Assembly: GCA_015521775.1 (NCBI GenBank)
Contig: WANN01000019.1
Location: forward strand, 1-64,000
Reading direction: 5' to 3'
From: Thermoproteaceae archaeon
GTDB lineage: Archaea > Thermoproteota > Thermoprotei > Thermoproteales > Thermoproteaceae
DNA length: 64,000 bases
Shown here: in pieces, positions 51,378-60,375 of the stretch
Layout of the letters: each line of letters begins with the position of its first letter
How positions within the stretch are numbered: position 1 is the stretch's first letter
The notes under the pieces: model-generated
Seen by the model: the letters and a program-made list of their open reading frames with translations, nothing else
Database searches by the model: none
Told to the model about the DNA's origin: nothing
Made by a program: the position numbers and the translations under genes

Positions 51378-52160
51378 ATGTACAGCGCATGGATACTGTC
51401 CATAGGCAACGAGCTCCTTATAGGCAGGGTAGTCAACACCAACGCCGCATGGCTCGCCCGCAGGCTGACCGTGTTGGGGTACAGGGTCATGCGCATAGTG
51501 GCCGTGCCCGACGTGCCTGAGGAAATAGCCGAGGTGGTCAGGGCCTCCCTCGGGAGGGGCGTGAGGGCGCTCATATCGACGGGGGGGCTAGGCCCGACTC
51601 CGGACGACATAACCGCGGAGGCCCTGGCGCTGGCCCTCGGCAGGAGGCTGAGGCTGGATGTGGAGGCCTACGAAATGGTCAGGTCGAAGTACAGTGAGGG
51701 TGGGTACGCCATGACGCCTGAGAGGGAGAAAATGGCGTGGCTGCCCGAGGGGTCGAGGCCCCTGCCAAACCCCATCGGCACGGCCCCCGGAATATTCGTG
51801 GAGGTTGGGGAGACCCTCCTGTTCGCGCTTCCCGGCGTGCCGCGGGAGATGGAGGCCATGTACGAGGGACATGTGGAGCCCATCCTCAGGGCCAGGGGCC
51901 CCAACCTGCACTTCGCCGAGCGTTCCCTAAGGGTGGTCGGCGTTCCGGAGGCCGACCTTTCTAGGCTGATAAGGGAAGCCATGCGCATGAGCGACAAGGT
52001 GTACGTCAAGAGCCATCCCAGGGGACACGAGGTGAGGGGACCTGTAGTCGAGGTGCACATCTACGCGAGCGCCGAGAGGCGCGAGGACGCAGAGGACGCC
52101 GTGGCCAGGGTGGAGGGGTTCCTCAGGGACTCGCTGGGGGGACACGTGGAGGGCGCGTAG
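51378..52160 (+). CDS. CinA/MoaB-like molybdopterin-binding-domain protein
   Basis: The 260-residue product has the MoCF/CinA N-terminal domain: SIGNELLIGRVVNTNAAWLA, then ISTGGLGPTPDDIT, the conserved motif of the family, and ANPxGxAPG-type NPIGTAPGIFVEVGETLLFALPGVPREME. It lacks the C-terminal nicotinamide-nucleotide amidase domain of bacterial CinA, as is common in archaea, and could be an ADP-ribose or nucleotide pyrophosphatase. ATG 51378 lies 20 bases after the shared TATA. Confidence 0.87.
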   Translation: MYSAWILSIGNELLIGRVVNTNAAWLARRLTVLGYRVMRIVAVPDVPEEIAEVVRASLGRGVRALISTGGLGPTPDDITAEALALALGRRLRLDVEAYEMVRSKYSEGGYAMTPEREKMAWLPEGSRPLPNPIGTAPGIFVEVGETLLFALPGVPREMEAMYEGHVEPILRARGPNLHFAERSLRVVGVPEADLSRLIREAMRMSDKVYVKSHPRGHEVRGPVVEVHIYASAERREDAEDAVARVEGFLRDSLGGHVEGA

Positions 52161-52221
52161 CCGCACTGGGCCGCCATACGCCCGGCAGCCAACGGTTTTA
52201 ATGTTGTGGCCCGGCACGCGT

Positions 52222-52896
52222 ATGGAGGTGGTCGTACCTTTGACACGGGCCGACTTGCCCATAGGCACGTTGACCGACGTGGTGGTGAATATGCGGGAGA
52301 ACGCCTTCACCGTGGTGGGGCGCGACGAGAGGGGGGAGTACGCTGAGTACACGTTCCTATGGGAGTCGGAACACGTGTTGGGGCCAATACTGCACGTGAT
52401 ACTGAGCGTGCTCGACGTGTTGGACGAGGCCCTAGCCAAGGCGGCCGCCCTGCTCGGCGTGGAGTACATGGGGGGAGGCGGGGAAAACATACCGGCCAGG
52501 CTAAGGTCCCACTTCGCCGGCGTGGACGCGGTGGGGTCTGCGTGGGGCAGGCACCTGGACTCCCTTAGGTTGGGCACTTTCAGGGTTTCGGCCAGGGTCG
52601 CCACGCTGTACGTGCCCTACATGGGGCACGCCGCCACGCTAAACTATATCGTGTTCCCCATCGTGGACGCGGAGGTAGAGGCGGAAAGCAAGTCGAGAAA
52701 TGTCGTCAGCGGCAGCGTGTACGTGAGGAGCGGCGAAGCGGCCATGTTGAGGGTGGGCATAAAGACGCTGGGCGGCATGTACCTACTGGCCCAGTCGTCC
52801 CCACACCTGTCCCCGGTGCTTCCCACCGTTGCCAACCTGCTGGAGCGGCTGGTCGAGGACGTGAAAAGCGCAGTCGGCCTGCGTCCCCAAATATAA
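52222..52896 (+). CDS. Unknown protein upstream of polB
   Basis: From ATG 52222 the product is 224 residues. It has a strand-rich start (MEVVVPLTRADLPIGTLTDVVV), a helical middle with HVILSVLDVLDEALAKAAALLG, then long amphipathic strands. A hydrophobic stretch at LNYIVFPIVDAEVE is too polar for a membrane helix. No family is recognised. The start is 20 bases after ggttttaatg. The gene precedes DNA polymerase B by 21 bases, but polB has its own TATA within this gene's end. Confidence 0.6.
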   Translation: MEVVVPLTRADLPIGTLTDVVVNMRENAFTVVGRDERGEYAEYTFLWESEHVLGPILHVILSVLDVLDEALAKAAALLGVEYMGGGGENIPARLRSHFAGVDAVGSAWGRHLDSLRLGTFRVSARVATLYVPYMGHAATLNYIVFPIVDAEVEAESKSRNVVSGSVYVRSGEAAMLRVGIKTLGGMYLLAQSSPHLSPVLPTVANLLERLVEDVKSAVGLRPQI

Positions 52897-52917
52897 ATAC
52901 CTGGACAGGGAGTGCAC

Positions 52918-55248
52918 ATGGGGCTTGAGTTTTGGCTCCTCGACATAACGTACACGGTTGTACGCGACTCGCCGGAGGTGGTCATGTACGGCATAACGAG
53001 GAGCGGTGAGAGGGTGACTGTGACAGACGGCTCGTTCAGGCCCTACTTCTACGTGTTGGGCGAGGTGGACCCATCGGCGGCTCAAAGGGCCCTCTCCAAG
53101 GCGGCCCCTATAGAGGGCGTCGAGGCGGTGGAGAGGAGGTACTTCGGCCGTCCGACCCGCGCGCTCCGGGTAGTCGCAAGGCGGCCACCGGACGTCAGGG
53201 AGCTCAGGGAGGTTGCGAGGTCCCTTCCCGGGGCCGTGGACGTGCTGGAGGCGGACATTAGGTTCTACATGAGGTACATGATCGACACCGGCGTGCTTCC
53301 CTCCGCCTGGAACATGGTCGAGGTGGACGAGGGGGGGAGGGCCAGGGCCCCTCCCACGCCCCTAGGCGATTATAGGATACCGCGCGACCTGAGGGTGATG
53401 GCGTTCGACATAGAGGTGTACAATCCCAGGGGGAGCCCGGACCCCTCGCAGGACCCAATTGTGGCCATTGCCGTGGCCACCAACGCGGGGCACCGGGAGG
53501 TGTTCGCCGCGGACGGCAAGAGGGACAGAGACGCCATCAGGCGGTTCGTGGAGTTCGTGAAGTCCTTTGACCCTGACGTGGTGCTCGGCTACAACTCCAA
53601 CGGCTTCGACTGGCCGTACCTCACCGAGAGGGCGCGGAAGCTCGGCGTGAGGCTGGACGTGTCGAGGTCCGGGACGCCCCCGGAGCAGAGCGTGTATGGC
53701 CACTGGTCCATAGTGGGTAGGGCCAACTTCGACGTGTTCAACGTGGTGGACGAGATGCCGGAGATAAAGGTGAAGACCCTGGACAGGGTAGCCGAGTATT
53801 TCGGCGTCATGCGCAGGGATGAAAGGACCATGGTGCCCCCCCACAAGATACATGAGTACTGGGACGACCCCTCTAGGCGCGAGGTCCTGATAAGGTACGC
53901 TATGGACGACGCGGTCTCCACGCTCCTCCTGGGGGAAAAGATGCTGCCGTTCGCGGTCCAGCTCTCGGCCGTCACGGGGCTCCCCCTGGACCAGGTCTTC
54001 GCGGCGAGCGTCGGCGCGAGGGTCGAGTGGCTGCTCATGAGGTACGCATACGCGTTGGGCGAGCTTGCCCCCAACCGCGAGGAGAGGCCCTACGAGTCGT
54101 ACAAGGGCGCCATGGTGCTGGAGCCCAGGCCCGGCATACACCTCAACGTGGCGGTCCTCGACTTCACGAGCATGTACCCCAACCTCATGATAAAGTACAA
54201 CATTTCGCCGGACACGTACCTCGAGCCTTGGGAGGACGCAGAGGACGCCCACGTGGCCCCAGAGGTCGGCCACAGGTTCAGGAAGACGCCGCAGGGCTTC
54301 TTTCCCCGGGTGCTCACATCGCTGATAGAGCTCCGTAGGGAGGCCAGGGAGGCGCTGAGGTCCCTCGACCCCCACGGCACGGAGTACCTGCTGCTGGACG
54401 AGCGCCAACGCGCGCTCAAGCTGATGGCCAACGCCATGTACGGGTACTCCGGGTGGATAGGCGCACGCTGGTACAAGCGGGAGGTTGCGGAGACCGTGAC
54501 CGCCTACGCCCGCAGGACCATGACCGACGTGATAAGGTTCGCCCAGTCCATTGGGCTGGAGGTGATATACGGCGACACGGACAGCCTCTTCGTACGCAAC
54601 GTGCCCGATAAGGTGGATTCCCTCGTGAGATACGTGGAGGAGAGCCACGGCATAGAGATAAAGCTTGAGAAGATCTATAGGAGGGTGCTCTTCACAGAGG
54701 CCAAGAAGAGGTACGCTGGGCTCCTCGAGGACGGGAGGATAGACATTGTGGGGTTCGAGGTCGTTAGGGGGGACTGGTGCGAGCTGGCCAAGGAGGTCCA
54801 GCTCAGGGTGATAGAAATAATACTGGGCTCCGACAGCCCCAGCGAGGCGGCGGAGAAGGTGGCCAGGTACGTGAAGGATGTTATAGACGGCCTCAAGAAG
54901 GGGCGCATCCAGCTTGACGACCTGATAATATGGAAGACCCTCGACAAGGACCCGCGCGAGTACAGGGTGCTCACGCCCCACCTACACGCCGCTAACCTGC
55001 TGAGGAGGGCCGGCTACAGGGTTGGCCGGGGCACCATGGTCGGGTACGTCATAGTGAAGGGGGGCGAAAAGGTGACGTACAGGGCAAAGCCGTACATACT
55101 TGTGCAGAGCCTCGACGAGGTCGACGTGGACTACTACGTGGAGAGGCAGATAGTCCCCGCTGCCCTGAGGATAGCAGCCATAATAGGGGTAACAGAGGCG
55201 GACCTCAAGGGCCCGGGAACCCGTAGGAGCCTCCTCGACTACCTCTAG
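52918..55248 (+). CDS. polB: Family-B DNA polymerase
   Basis: The 776-residue replicative-type polymerase has a complete 3'-5' exonuclease: Exo I FDIEVYNP at 163-170, Exo II LGYNSNGFDWPYL, Exo III YAMDDAVST. The polymerase motifs are A DFTSMYPNLMIKYNI, B LKLMANAMYGYSG and C YGDTDSLF. The thumb region VLFTEAKKRYAGLL is typical. Length matches archaeal PolB enzymes without inteins. ATG 52918 is preferred to 52912 because aaatataaatacc ends about 20 bases before it. The 3' end overlaps dnaG by 4 bases tail to tail. Confidence 0.97.
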   Translation: MGLEFWLLDITYTVVRDSPEVVMYGITRSGERVTVTDGSFRPYFYVLGEVDPSAAQRALSKAAPIEGVEAVERRYFGRPTRALRVVARRPPDVRELREVARSLPGAVDVLEADIRFYMRYMIDTGVLPSAWNMVEVDEGGRARAPPTPLGDYRIPRDLRVMAFDIEVYNPRGSPDPSQDPIVAIAVATNAGHREVFAADGKRDRDAIRRFVEFVKSFDPDVVLGYNSNGFDWPYLTERARKLGVRLDVSRSGTPPEQSVYGHWSIVGRANFDVFNVVDEMPEIKVKTLDRVAEYFGVMRRDERTMVPPHKIHEYWDDPSRREVLIRYAMDDAVSTLLLGEKMLPFAVQLSAVTGLPLDQVFAASVGARVEWLLMRYAYALGELAPNREERPYESYKGAMVLEPRPGIHLNVAVLDFTSMYPNLMIKYNISPDTYLEPWEDAEDAHVAPEVGHRFRKTPQGFFPRVLTSLIELRREAREALRSLDPHGTEYLLLDERQRALKLMANAMYGYSGWIGARWYKREVAETVTAYARRTMTDVIRFAQSIGLEVIYGDTDSLFVRNVPDKVDSLVRYVEESHGIEIKLEKIYRRVLFTEAKKRYAGLLEDGRIDIVGFEVVRGDWCELAKEVQLRVIEIILGSDSPSEAAEKVARYVKDVIDGLKKGRIQLDDLIIWKTLDKDPREYRVLTPHLHAANLLRRAGYRVGRGTMVGYVIVKGGEKVTYRAKPYILVQSLDEVDVDYYVERQIVPAALRIAAIIGVTEADLKGPGTRRSLLDYL

Positions 55249-56450
55249 CCGTGGGCCACCTGCTCGAACGTGGCTATTTCCAGGTCCTCGGGCAGCTTGG
55301 TCAGCGGGCCCACACGCGCGGCGATTATCTTCTTTATCCCCTTACCGGCGGACAGCTCAACTATCCTCTGGGTCACTATGCCGTCCATCAGTATGGCGTG
55401 CGCCCTCTCAATCTTCTGCAACATGTCCGGGAGGTCGCGGACGGGTACCCTTGCCATTTCTCTCCACTCCTCATCGTAGAGGACTGCCTCGAGGGTCCCC
55501 CTGAGCTCGTCGATAGATTTGGCCACCTCTGCGGGCACCGACGCTGATTGGGGGGTCTGCACCTCGACCACCACGCCCTCCTCGTGCCTAGTCTCGGCGG
55601 CCTCCTTGGAATCCCTCTTTTGCTGGGCCAGGTACTCGTTGACGGAAACCTTGTTCTTGAGGGCCTTGTTTATTTCCTTGCCCGTAAGCTGCTCGACCTC
55701 CTTGCCCGGCGGGGCCTTCGCGATATAGTCCACGTGGGCGACCTTCAACAGCTCGCTCAGCACCATTTCCCCTCCCCTGTCGCCGTCCACGAAGGCTATG
55801 GTGGTCTTCCTCTTGCTTAGCTCGATCACGGTCTTAGGTACGCCCTTGCTTATACCCTCAAGCGCTATCACGTTGCGGAACCCGTGCTTCACCAGGTTCA
55901 CCACGTCGGCCCTCCCCTCAACGATTATCACGGTGTCGGCCTTGTCCACCTCGGGGCCCGCCGGAAGCCTCTCAGGCCCGTACTCGATAATCTCCTTTTC
56001 GGCCACCTCCTCCTTGAGCTGCTCCAGTATTTCCTTGGTGTCGGGGAGGACCTCCTGCTCTATCAGCTTGACCAGTTGACGTGCCCTCTCCAACACGCGC
56101 TTCCTCTTCTCCTCCCTAAGGTCCCTGATCTCGAGCACCGAAAGCTTAGCAGGGTACGGGCCAACCCTCTCAACGGCCTCCAGCATGGCCGCCACAAGCG
56201 CCGTCTCGTAGCGGTCCAGGTTCGAGGGCACGTATATCTTGGCGATGGTCCTCTCGTCCTTCTTGACTATATCAACCTCTATCCTGCCTATCCTCCCAGT
56301 GAGCTGCAGGTCCCTTAGGTCCATCTCCCTCCCAAGTATGCCCTCTGTTTGGCTGAAGAGCGCGCCGACTATGTCAGACCTGTCGGCGTTCCCCCCAATC
56401 TCTATCTGCGCCACTATCATGTACTTGGCGGCCAGCGTTATGGCTCCCAT
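55245..56450 (-). CDS. dnaG: DnaG-type primase
   Basis: The 401-residue archaeal DnaG has a central Toprim domain with VIIVEGRADVVNLVKHGF (catalytic Glu) and IAFVDGDRGG (DxD), an N-terminal domain with GREMDLRDLQLTGRIGRIEVD, and a C-terminal extension of coiled type. Archaeal DnaG is linked both to primer synthesis and to the RNA-degrading exosome, where it acts as an adapter. The start at ATG 56450 lies about 20 bases after cttaatag, within the end of the HIT gene, with which it may also be co-transcribed. Confidence 0.94.
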   Translation of the reverse strand: MGAITLAAKYMIVAQIEIGGNADRSDIVGALFSQTEGILGREMDLRDLQLTGRIGRIEVDIVKKDERTIAKIYVPSNLDRYETALVAAMLEAVERVGPYPAKLSVLEIRDLREEKRKRVLERARQLVKLIEQEVLPDTKEILEQLKEEVAEKEIIEYGPERLPAGPEVDKADTVIIVEGRADVVNLVKHGFRNVIALEGISKGVPKTVIELSKRKTTIAFVDGDRGGEMVLSELLKVAHVDYIAKAPPGKEVEQLTGKEINKALKNKVSVNEYLAQQKRDSKEAAETRHEEGVVVEVQTPQSASVPAEVAKSIDELRGTLEAVLYDEEWREMARVPVRDLPDMLQKIERAHAILMDGIVTQRIVELSAGKGIKKIIAARVGPLTKLPEDLEIATFEQVAHG

Positions 56451-56474
56451 GCGTCCAGTTGGCTTAAATATCTA

Positions 56475-56984
56475 TTAAGTTTTATCCGTAAAGTTAGGGG
56501 TTTCCGGCTCCCCACAGAGGTCGCCGGCCGAGCGGCGGAGGGCGCCAACCACCCTACGCATGTCCTCCATGAGCGCCCCATCGTCGTAGCCTTCCAGGGG
56601 GAGCTCGTTGCACCACCTGGGTATCACGTGTATGTGCACGTGGTCCTCAAGGCCGGCGCCGGCGGCACGCCCCATGTTCACGCCTATGCTATAGTAATGG
56701 GGCCTGAGGACTGCGTCGACTGCCCGCAAGACGCATTGCAACGTCCTGTAAAGGTCCACCGCCTCCTCTACGGACAGTTCCTCGATGTTGCCCACGTGGG
56801 CCCGGGGCGCGATCAGCACGTGGCCCCTCGTGTATGGGTACCTGTTGGCTATCACGACGCTGTGGTCGGTGCTGTAGATGAGCATGTCCCTGTCCTCACC
56901 CACGGGGTCGCATATGAAGCAACGCCCTTTACCAGCCGACTCCAATATGTATCTATATCTCCAGGGAGCAAAAACTATTTTCAT
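56475..56984 (-). CDS. HIT-family nucleotide hydrolase
   Basis: The 169-residue protein has the zinc ligands CFIC near the N-terminus, YPYTRGHVLIAPRAHV, and the histidine triad DHVHIHVIPRW near residue 115. It probably hydrolyses dinucleoside polyphosphates or AMP-lysine-like adducts. ATG 56984 is chosen rather than 57008 since the T-rich ctttttattg at 57007-57016 sits about 23 bases upstream. The gene lies 24 bases before dnaG in the same direction. Confidence 0.9.
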   Translation of the reverse strand: MKIVFAPWRYRYILESAGKGRCFICDPVGEDRDMLIYSTDHSVVIANRYPYTRGHVLIAPRAHVGNIEELSVEEAVDLYRTLQCVLRAVDAVLRPHYYSIGVNMGRAAGAGLEDHVHIHVIPRWCNELPLEGYDDGALMEDMRRVVGALRRSAGDLCGEPETPNFTDKT

Positions 56985-57061
56985 AGTATTCGCCTCCCAG
57001 GGCGACAATAAAAAGGTTAGCTTCGGGACTAAGGTTTTTATTGCCTCGAAACCGGCATACC

Positions 57062-57805
57062 GTGTTCACGAGGACGTATAGGACGCCAGTAACGCTGGTG
57101 CTGGGACGGGATGGGCAGTCTCTCGGCATATTGGTATTTGGCGATGCACAGCCCCGCCTGGAAAAGGTTGATATGTCTGCCGATTTGGCGGAGCTGTACA
57201 TAAGCGGCAGCCACATATACGGCCATGCCGCAGTATCCTCGTTTGGGACGTCCACTGTGAAGGCGGCCGGCGTAAGGGGCAGCAGGGCCTACTTCCTAGG
57301 ACCGGGCTCCGGGGCAAGGCTCGCGCCCCTGCCCAGCGTCGAGCCGACGGTGAGGGGCATCAAGGCCAGGGAGTTCGGCCAATGGGCGAACGCGTGGAAC
57401 TCGGTGCTGTTCCTCGGAGAAATTGGGAGGGACGTGGTCATAGTGGGCCCCACAAGGGCGGGGGAACTACTGCACCTCAACATCGGCGTCAGTAGGCCGG
57501 ACACGCTCCGCATGTTAGAGAAGGCCCTGGGCCGCCTAAACGCCATAGCCGGGAGACATGGGGGAGACGTAAGCGTCGGCTGTCCATGTCGCCTCGCCAC
57601 CATGCCGGTGGAGCTCATGGCGCTGCTAGACTCAAGGTACATAATGGTGAAACTCCACATAAACGACCTGTCCGAAAGGGCGCATGCCAGGGGCGTCGTG
57701 ATACTCGGCGAAGGCGGAAAGGTCAGGTACAGGGCGGATATCCATGGGGAGGAAGCCCTCGTAGATGCGCTTGACAAGGCCGAGGAAGCCCTGGCGCTAC
57801 AATGA
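57062..57805 (+). CDS. Unknown protein coupled to sugar nucleotidyltransferase
   Basis: From GTG 57062 the product is 247 residues: strand-rich with glycine turns (VTLVLGRDGQSLGILVFGDAQP, HIYGHAAVSSFG), a CPC at about residue 178 and a C-terminal helix. It is not recognised. It overlaps the downstream nucleotidyltransferase by 4 bases, which suggests a linked function, perhaps in sugar metabolism. The GTG lies about 20 bases after ggtttttattg. It diverges from the HIT gene across about 77 bases. Confidence 0.62.
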   Translation: MFTRTYRTPVTLVLGRDGQSLGILVFGDAQPRLEKVDMSADLAELYISGSHIYGHAAVSSFGTSTVKAAGVRGSRAYFLGPGSGARLAPLPSVEPTVRGIKAREFGQWANAWNSVLFLGEIGRDVVIVGPTRAGELLHLNIGVSRPDTLRMLEKALGRLNAIAGRHGGDVSVGCPCRLATMPVELMALLDSRYIMVKLHINDLSERAHARGVVILGEGGKVRYRADIHGEEALVDALDKAEEALALQ

Positions 57806-58887
57806 TGGCCATAATACTGGCCGGCGGCTTCGCCACGCGCCTCAGGCCGCTGAGCTACACCAGGCCCAAGGCCCTTTTCCCCGTGTTGGGCAGGCCCATA
57901 CTAAGCTGGAACGTGGAGATGTTGCGGGCCGGGGGAGCGAGGAGCATAGTCGTGTCCACTAGGTACCTTTCGGGGCACGTTAAGCAGTATGTGGCTGCCC
58001 ATTGGAGCGACGTGAACGTGCTAGAGGAGGAGCAGCCGTTAGGTGACGGCGGGCCCATATGGTACGTACATGAAAGGTTGGGTATAGGCGGCACGTTTTC
58101 GGTCGTCTATGGGGACGTGTACAGCGATGTGGACCTAAAGGACGTGGTGTCGTTCCACGAGAAGAGGGGGGGAGTGGCCACCCTAGTGGTGACGCCGGTG
58201 GAGAGGGAGCTGCTGGGAAGGTACGGCGTGGTCTTCACGCAGGACGAGAGGATAACAGGGTTCGTGGAGAAACCCCATACATATCCCGGCAGCAACCTGG
58301 TCAACGCAGGCATCTACGTATTTGCCCGCGACATCGTGGACCACTTTAGGCCTAGGAGCAATGGACAGGCCAGGATAAGCAGGGACGTGATACCGGAGCT
58401 GATCAAGCGGTACGACGTGTACGCATATGTCCACAGGGGGCTGTGGTTCGACATAGGGAGCCCCGAGGACTACATCAAGGCCAATTTCGCCGCGTTGCAG
58501 AGGTGGTGCAGCGAGCCCTGCATAGACGGCGATCCCGCCGAGGGAGAGGTCAGGGGCCCCGTATATATAGGCGCGGGGACACGGCTGGGGAGGGGGAGCG
58601 TGGTCGGGCCCAACACGGTCATCCTGGACGGCGTCAGGGTGGGCGAGGGGGCCCGCGTGGTCTCCTCGGTGGTCTTTCCAAGCGCCATCATAGGCGCGGG
58701 CTCGTACGTGAGGGGGGCCATCATCGGGGAGGGGGCCGCGCTCGGCCGCTGGTGCCGGGTCGAGGAGGGGGCCGTGATAGCGGACGGCGTCTACGTGGCC
58801 AACGAGGTCAGGGTGGGCAAGGGGGCCAGGATAGGGCCGTACCGGGAGGTCTCTGAGGACGCCGCAGACGGCGCCACCCTGCTCTAG
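57802..58887 (+). CDS. Sugar-phosphate nucleotidylyltransferase with hexapeptide repeats
   Basis: The 361-residue enzyme has the intact signature IILAGGFATRLRPLSYTRPKALFPVLG, that is GGxxTRLRPLT...KP, then YGDVYSDVDL (Asp metal site), GFVEKPHTYPG and LWFDIGSPEDY. The C-terminal 120 residues form a left-handed beta-helix (repeats such as VYIGAGTRLGRGSVVGPNTV). It makes an activated sugar, most likely GDP-mannose or UDP/dTDP-sugar; the base cannot be decided. The start could be ATG 57802 or 57805; the former overlaps the previous stop as ATGATG. Confidence 0.9.
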   Translation: MMAIILAGGFATRLRPLSYTRPKALFPVLGRPILSWNVEMLRAGGARSIVVSTRYLSGHVKQYVAAHWSDVNVLEEEQPLGDGGPIWYVHERLGIGGTFSVVYGDVYSDVDLKDVVSFHEKRGGVATLVVTPVERELLGRYGVVFTQDERITGFVEKPHTYPGSNLVNAGIYVFARDIVDHFRPRSNGQARISRDVIPELIKRYDVYAYVHRGLWFDIGSPEDYIKANFAALQRWCSEPCIDGDPAEGEVRGPVYIGAGTRLGRGSVVGPNTVILDGVRVGEGARVVSSVVFPSAIIGAGSYVRGAIIGEGAALGRWCRVEEGAVIADGVYVANEVRVGKGARIGPYREVSEDAADGATLL

Positions 58888-58890
58888 GCC

Positions 58891-59190
58891 CTACCCATGT
58901 CCAGGGGAGGCGGGCCTCTGCGCGCGCCTTTTGGCCTCTATCTCCTCCATCCTCTTCCTGTTAAGTGACAGGTGAAAGGCGAGCTCCCGTATGTTGTACC
59001 TAGCTGCTATTTCCTCGCCCCTTTCCAGGAACTTCCTCGCCGCTTTGAGGTCCCCCCGCGCCACGAGTTCCTGCAGGGTATAAACAATGCACTCCACAAG
59101 CCTCTCCTTGAACTCAAGCGCCTTGTACGTGTTCCCCTCCCTCTCCATCTTCAGCATGAGGTCCTCCCACTTGCCGCACGGTCTGGGCAT
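58891..59190 (-). CDS. Small helical protein, unknown
   Basis: From ATG 59190 the product is 99 residues, begins MPRPCGKWEDLMLKMERE and is made of helix pairs (YKALEFKERLVECIVYTLQEL, DLKAARKFLERGEEIAARYN), resembling TPR-type repeats. It ends in a basic tail. No family is recognised. The TATA-like cttaaataagc at 59208-59218 lies about 20 bases upstream, which excludes the much longer open frame above it. It is convergent with the nucleotidyltransferase, 3 bases apart. Confidence 0.62.
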   Translation of the reverse strand: MPRPCGKWEDLMLKMEREGNTYKALEFKERLVECIVYTLQELVARGDLKAARKFLERGEEIAARYNIRELAFHLSLNRKRMEEIEAKRRAQRPASPGHG

Positions 59191-59435
59191 AGGGTAGGGG
59201 CTTGACCGCTTATTTAAGGTTGACGCTGGGCGACGGGACGGAAGGATGCAGCGAGGACCGACCCAAGCGGGCATGGCCCCATCGCCACCTCTTCGCGGTG
59301 CGGGAAACGGGGGTCGACGGCTGTGGGGCTTCTCCGGTTCCCCATTCGCCGTCCCTGCCTCTCCACGCGTAAAATGCTGAGGGGAGCACGGCAAGGGCGG
59401 GGAGAATATATAAAAGGGGCCTCTTGTGAACCCCC

Positions 59436-59741
59436 ATGCACAGGGATCAGGTCGTTGGGGCTCTCCTGATCCTAGTCGCCGTTGTGGGGATAGTGATATA
59501 CACGTGGCTCATATTCTTCTCGGCGTGGTCCCTCCTGGTACTGCAGCTCACGGCGTTTATAGCCGTGGCGGTGGTCCTGGGAATCATAGGGTGGGTGGGG
59601 TACGCACTGGCGACGACCCCGCCCCCGAAGCCCATAGAGGAGATTGAGAAGGAGGTTCAGAAGGCCCTCGAGGAGATAGAGAAGCAGGTGTCCTCTGAGG
59701 AGCAGCCTAGCGGTGAGCAGCGCCGGGAGGGCTCAACTTAG
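59436..59741 (+). CDS. Small two-helix membrane protein with coiled-coil tail
   Basis: The 101-residue product has two hydrophobic helices (about residues 7-29 and 35-58) and a charged C-terminal helix, PIEEIEKEVQKALEEIEKQV, likely forming a coiled coil in the cytoplasm. It may be an anchor or assembly factor; no family is recognised. It starts 20 bases after a strong TATA, aatatataaaag. The last 35 bases overlap the end of the convergent gene 59707-60018. Confidence 0.68.
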   Translation: MHRDQVVGALLILVAVVGIVIYTWLIFFSAWSLLVLQLTAFIAVAVVLGIIGWVGYALATTPPPKPIEEIEKEVQKALEEIEKQVSSEEQPSGEQRREGST

Positions 59742-60018
59742 CCGCGGTTCCATACGCCACAACCACCACCTTGACTCCCCTGCGCAGTATCCTGTGGTAG
59801 GACACGTCGATCTTCAGGTCGTAGACCACGTCTGCGCCAATGGCGTCCGCGTTGTCGTCAAGCCTTTCAAGCGCAGCGTCGATTAGGGCCTCAAGCTCCT
59901 CTTCCTCGACGTCGGGCGCGTCCAACTCGATCGTGGCGCTTGCTACCCCATACGTCACGCCGAGCACGCTAAGGGAAGCTTCGGGGGGCCTCCCGCTGTG
60001 GATCACTACCCTGCCCAT
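59707..60018 (-). CDS. YbjQ/UPF0145-like small protein
   Basis: The 103-residue product contains a helix rich in Glu and Leu, then GADVVYDLKIDVSY and VKVVVVAYGTAAKL, close to the last strands of the YbjQ (UPF0145) fold, which forms oligomeric rings of unknown function. The N-terminal half differs from typical members, so the match is partial. The promoter-like cgttttaac at 60040-60052 (minus strand) precedes the ATG by about 22 bases. Overlaps the convergent membrane gene by 35 bases. Confidence 0.6.
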   Translation of the reverse strand: MGRVVIHSGRPPEASLSVLGVTYGVASATIELDAPDVEEEELEALIDAALERLDDNADAIGADVVYDLKIDVSYHRILRRGVKVVVVAYGTAAKLSPPGAAHR

Positions 60019-60098
60019 GTACCGTGGGACCGGCGGCGTTTTAACATTTACTTAGTTCGGGAGGAAAAGCATTAATATATGGAGTTACAGCCGTACAC

Positions 60099-60287
60099 AT
60101 GCCTGAGGGAATCAAGATGAAGGTCTTGGAATTCTTGCAGCGCAACAAGGGGAACGAGTACGCTGTTGAGGACATAGCCGAGGCCCTAAAAGTGGAGAAG
60201 GTGTCGGTCCTTAAGGCCCAGCTGACGAGACTGATCAAGGAGGGGAAGGTGGAGAAGACGCCTGAGGGAAAGTACAGGGCCAAGTAG
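60099..60287 (+). CDS. Small winged-helix DNA-binding protein
   Basis: The 62-residue product is a single winged helix: MKVLEFLQRNKGNEYAVEDI, ALKVEKVSVLKAQLTRLIK (recognition helix), then the wing EGKVEKTPEGKYRAK. It is of a size typical for crenarchaeal chromatin or transcription regulators. The ATG lies 20 bases after a TATA-like attaatatatgg. It precedes the GGPP synthase gene, which has a separate TATA, so a regulatory link is only possible. Confidence 0.78.
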   Translation: MPEGIKMKVLEFLQRNKGNEYAVEDIAEALKVEKVSVLKAQLTRLIKEGKVEKTPEGKYRAK

Positions 60288-60375
60288 GCGGCTTTTGGCA
60301 GGGCAAGCGCCGCGGCTGCTATCGGACACACGGGCCACACCATAAATACTTATATTTTCGCTTTGGCTCCCCTCT

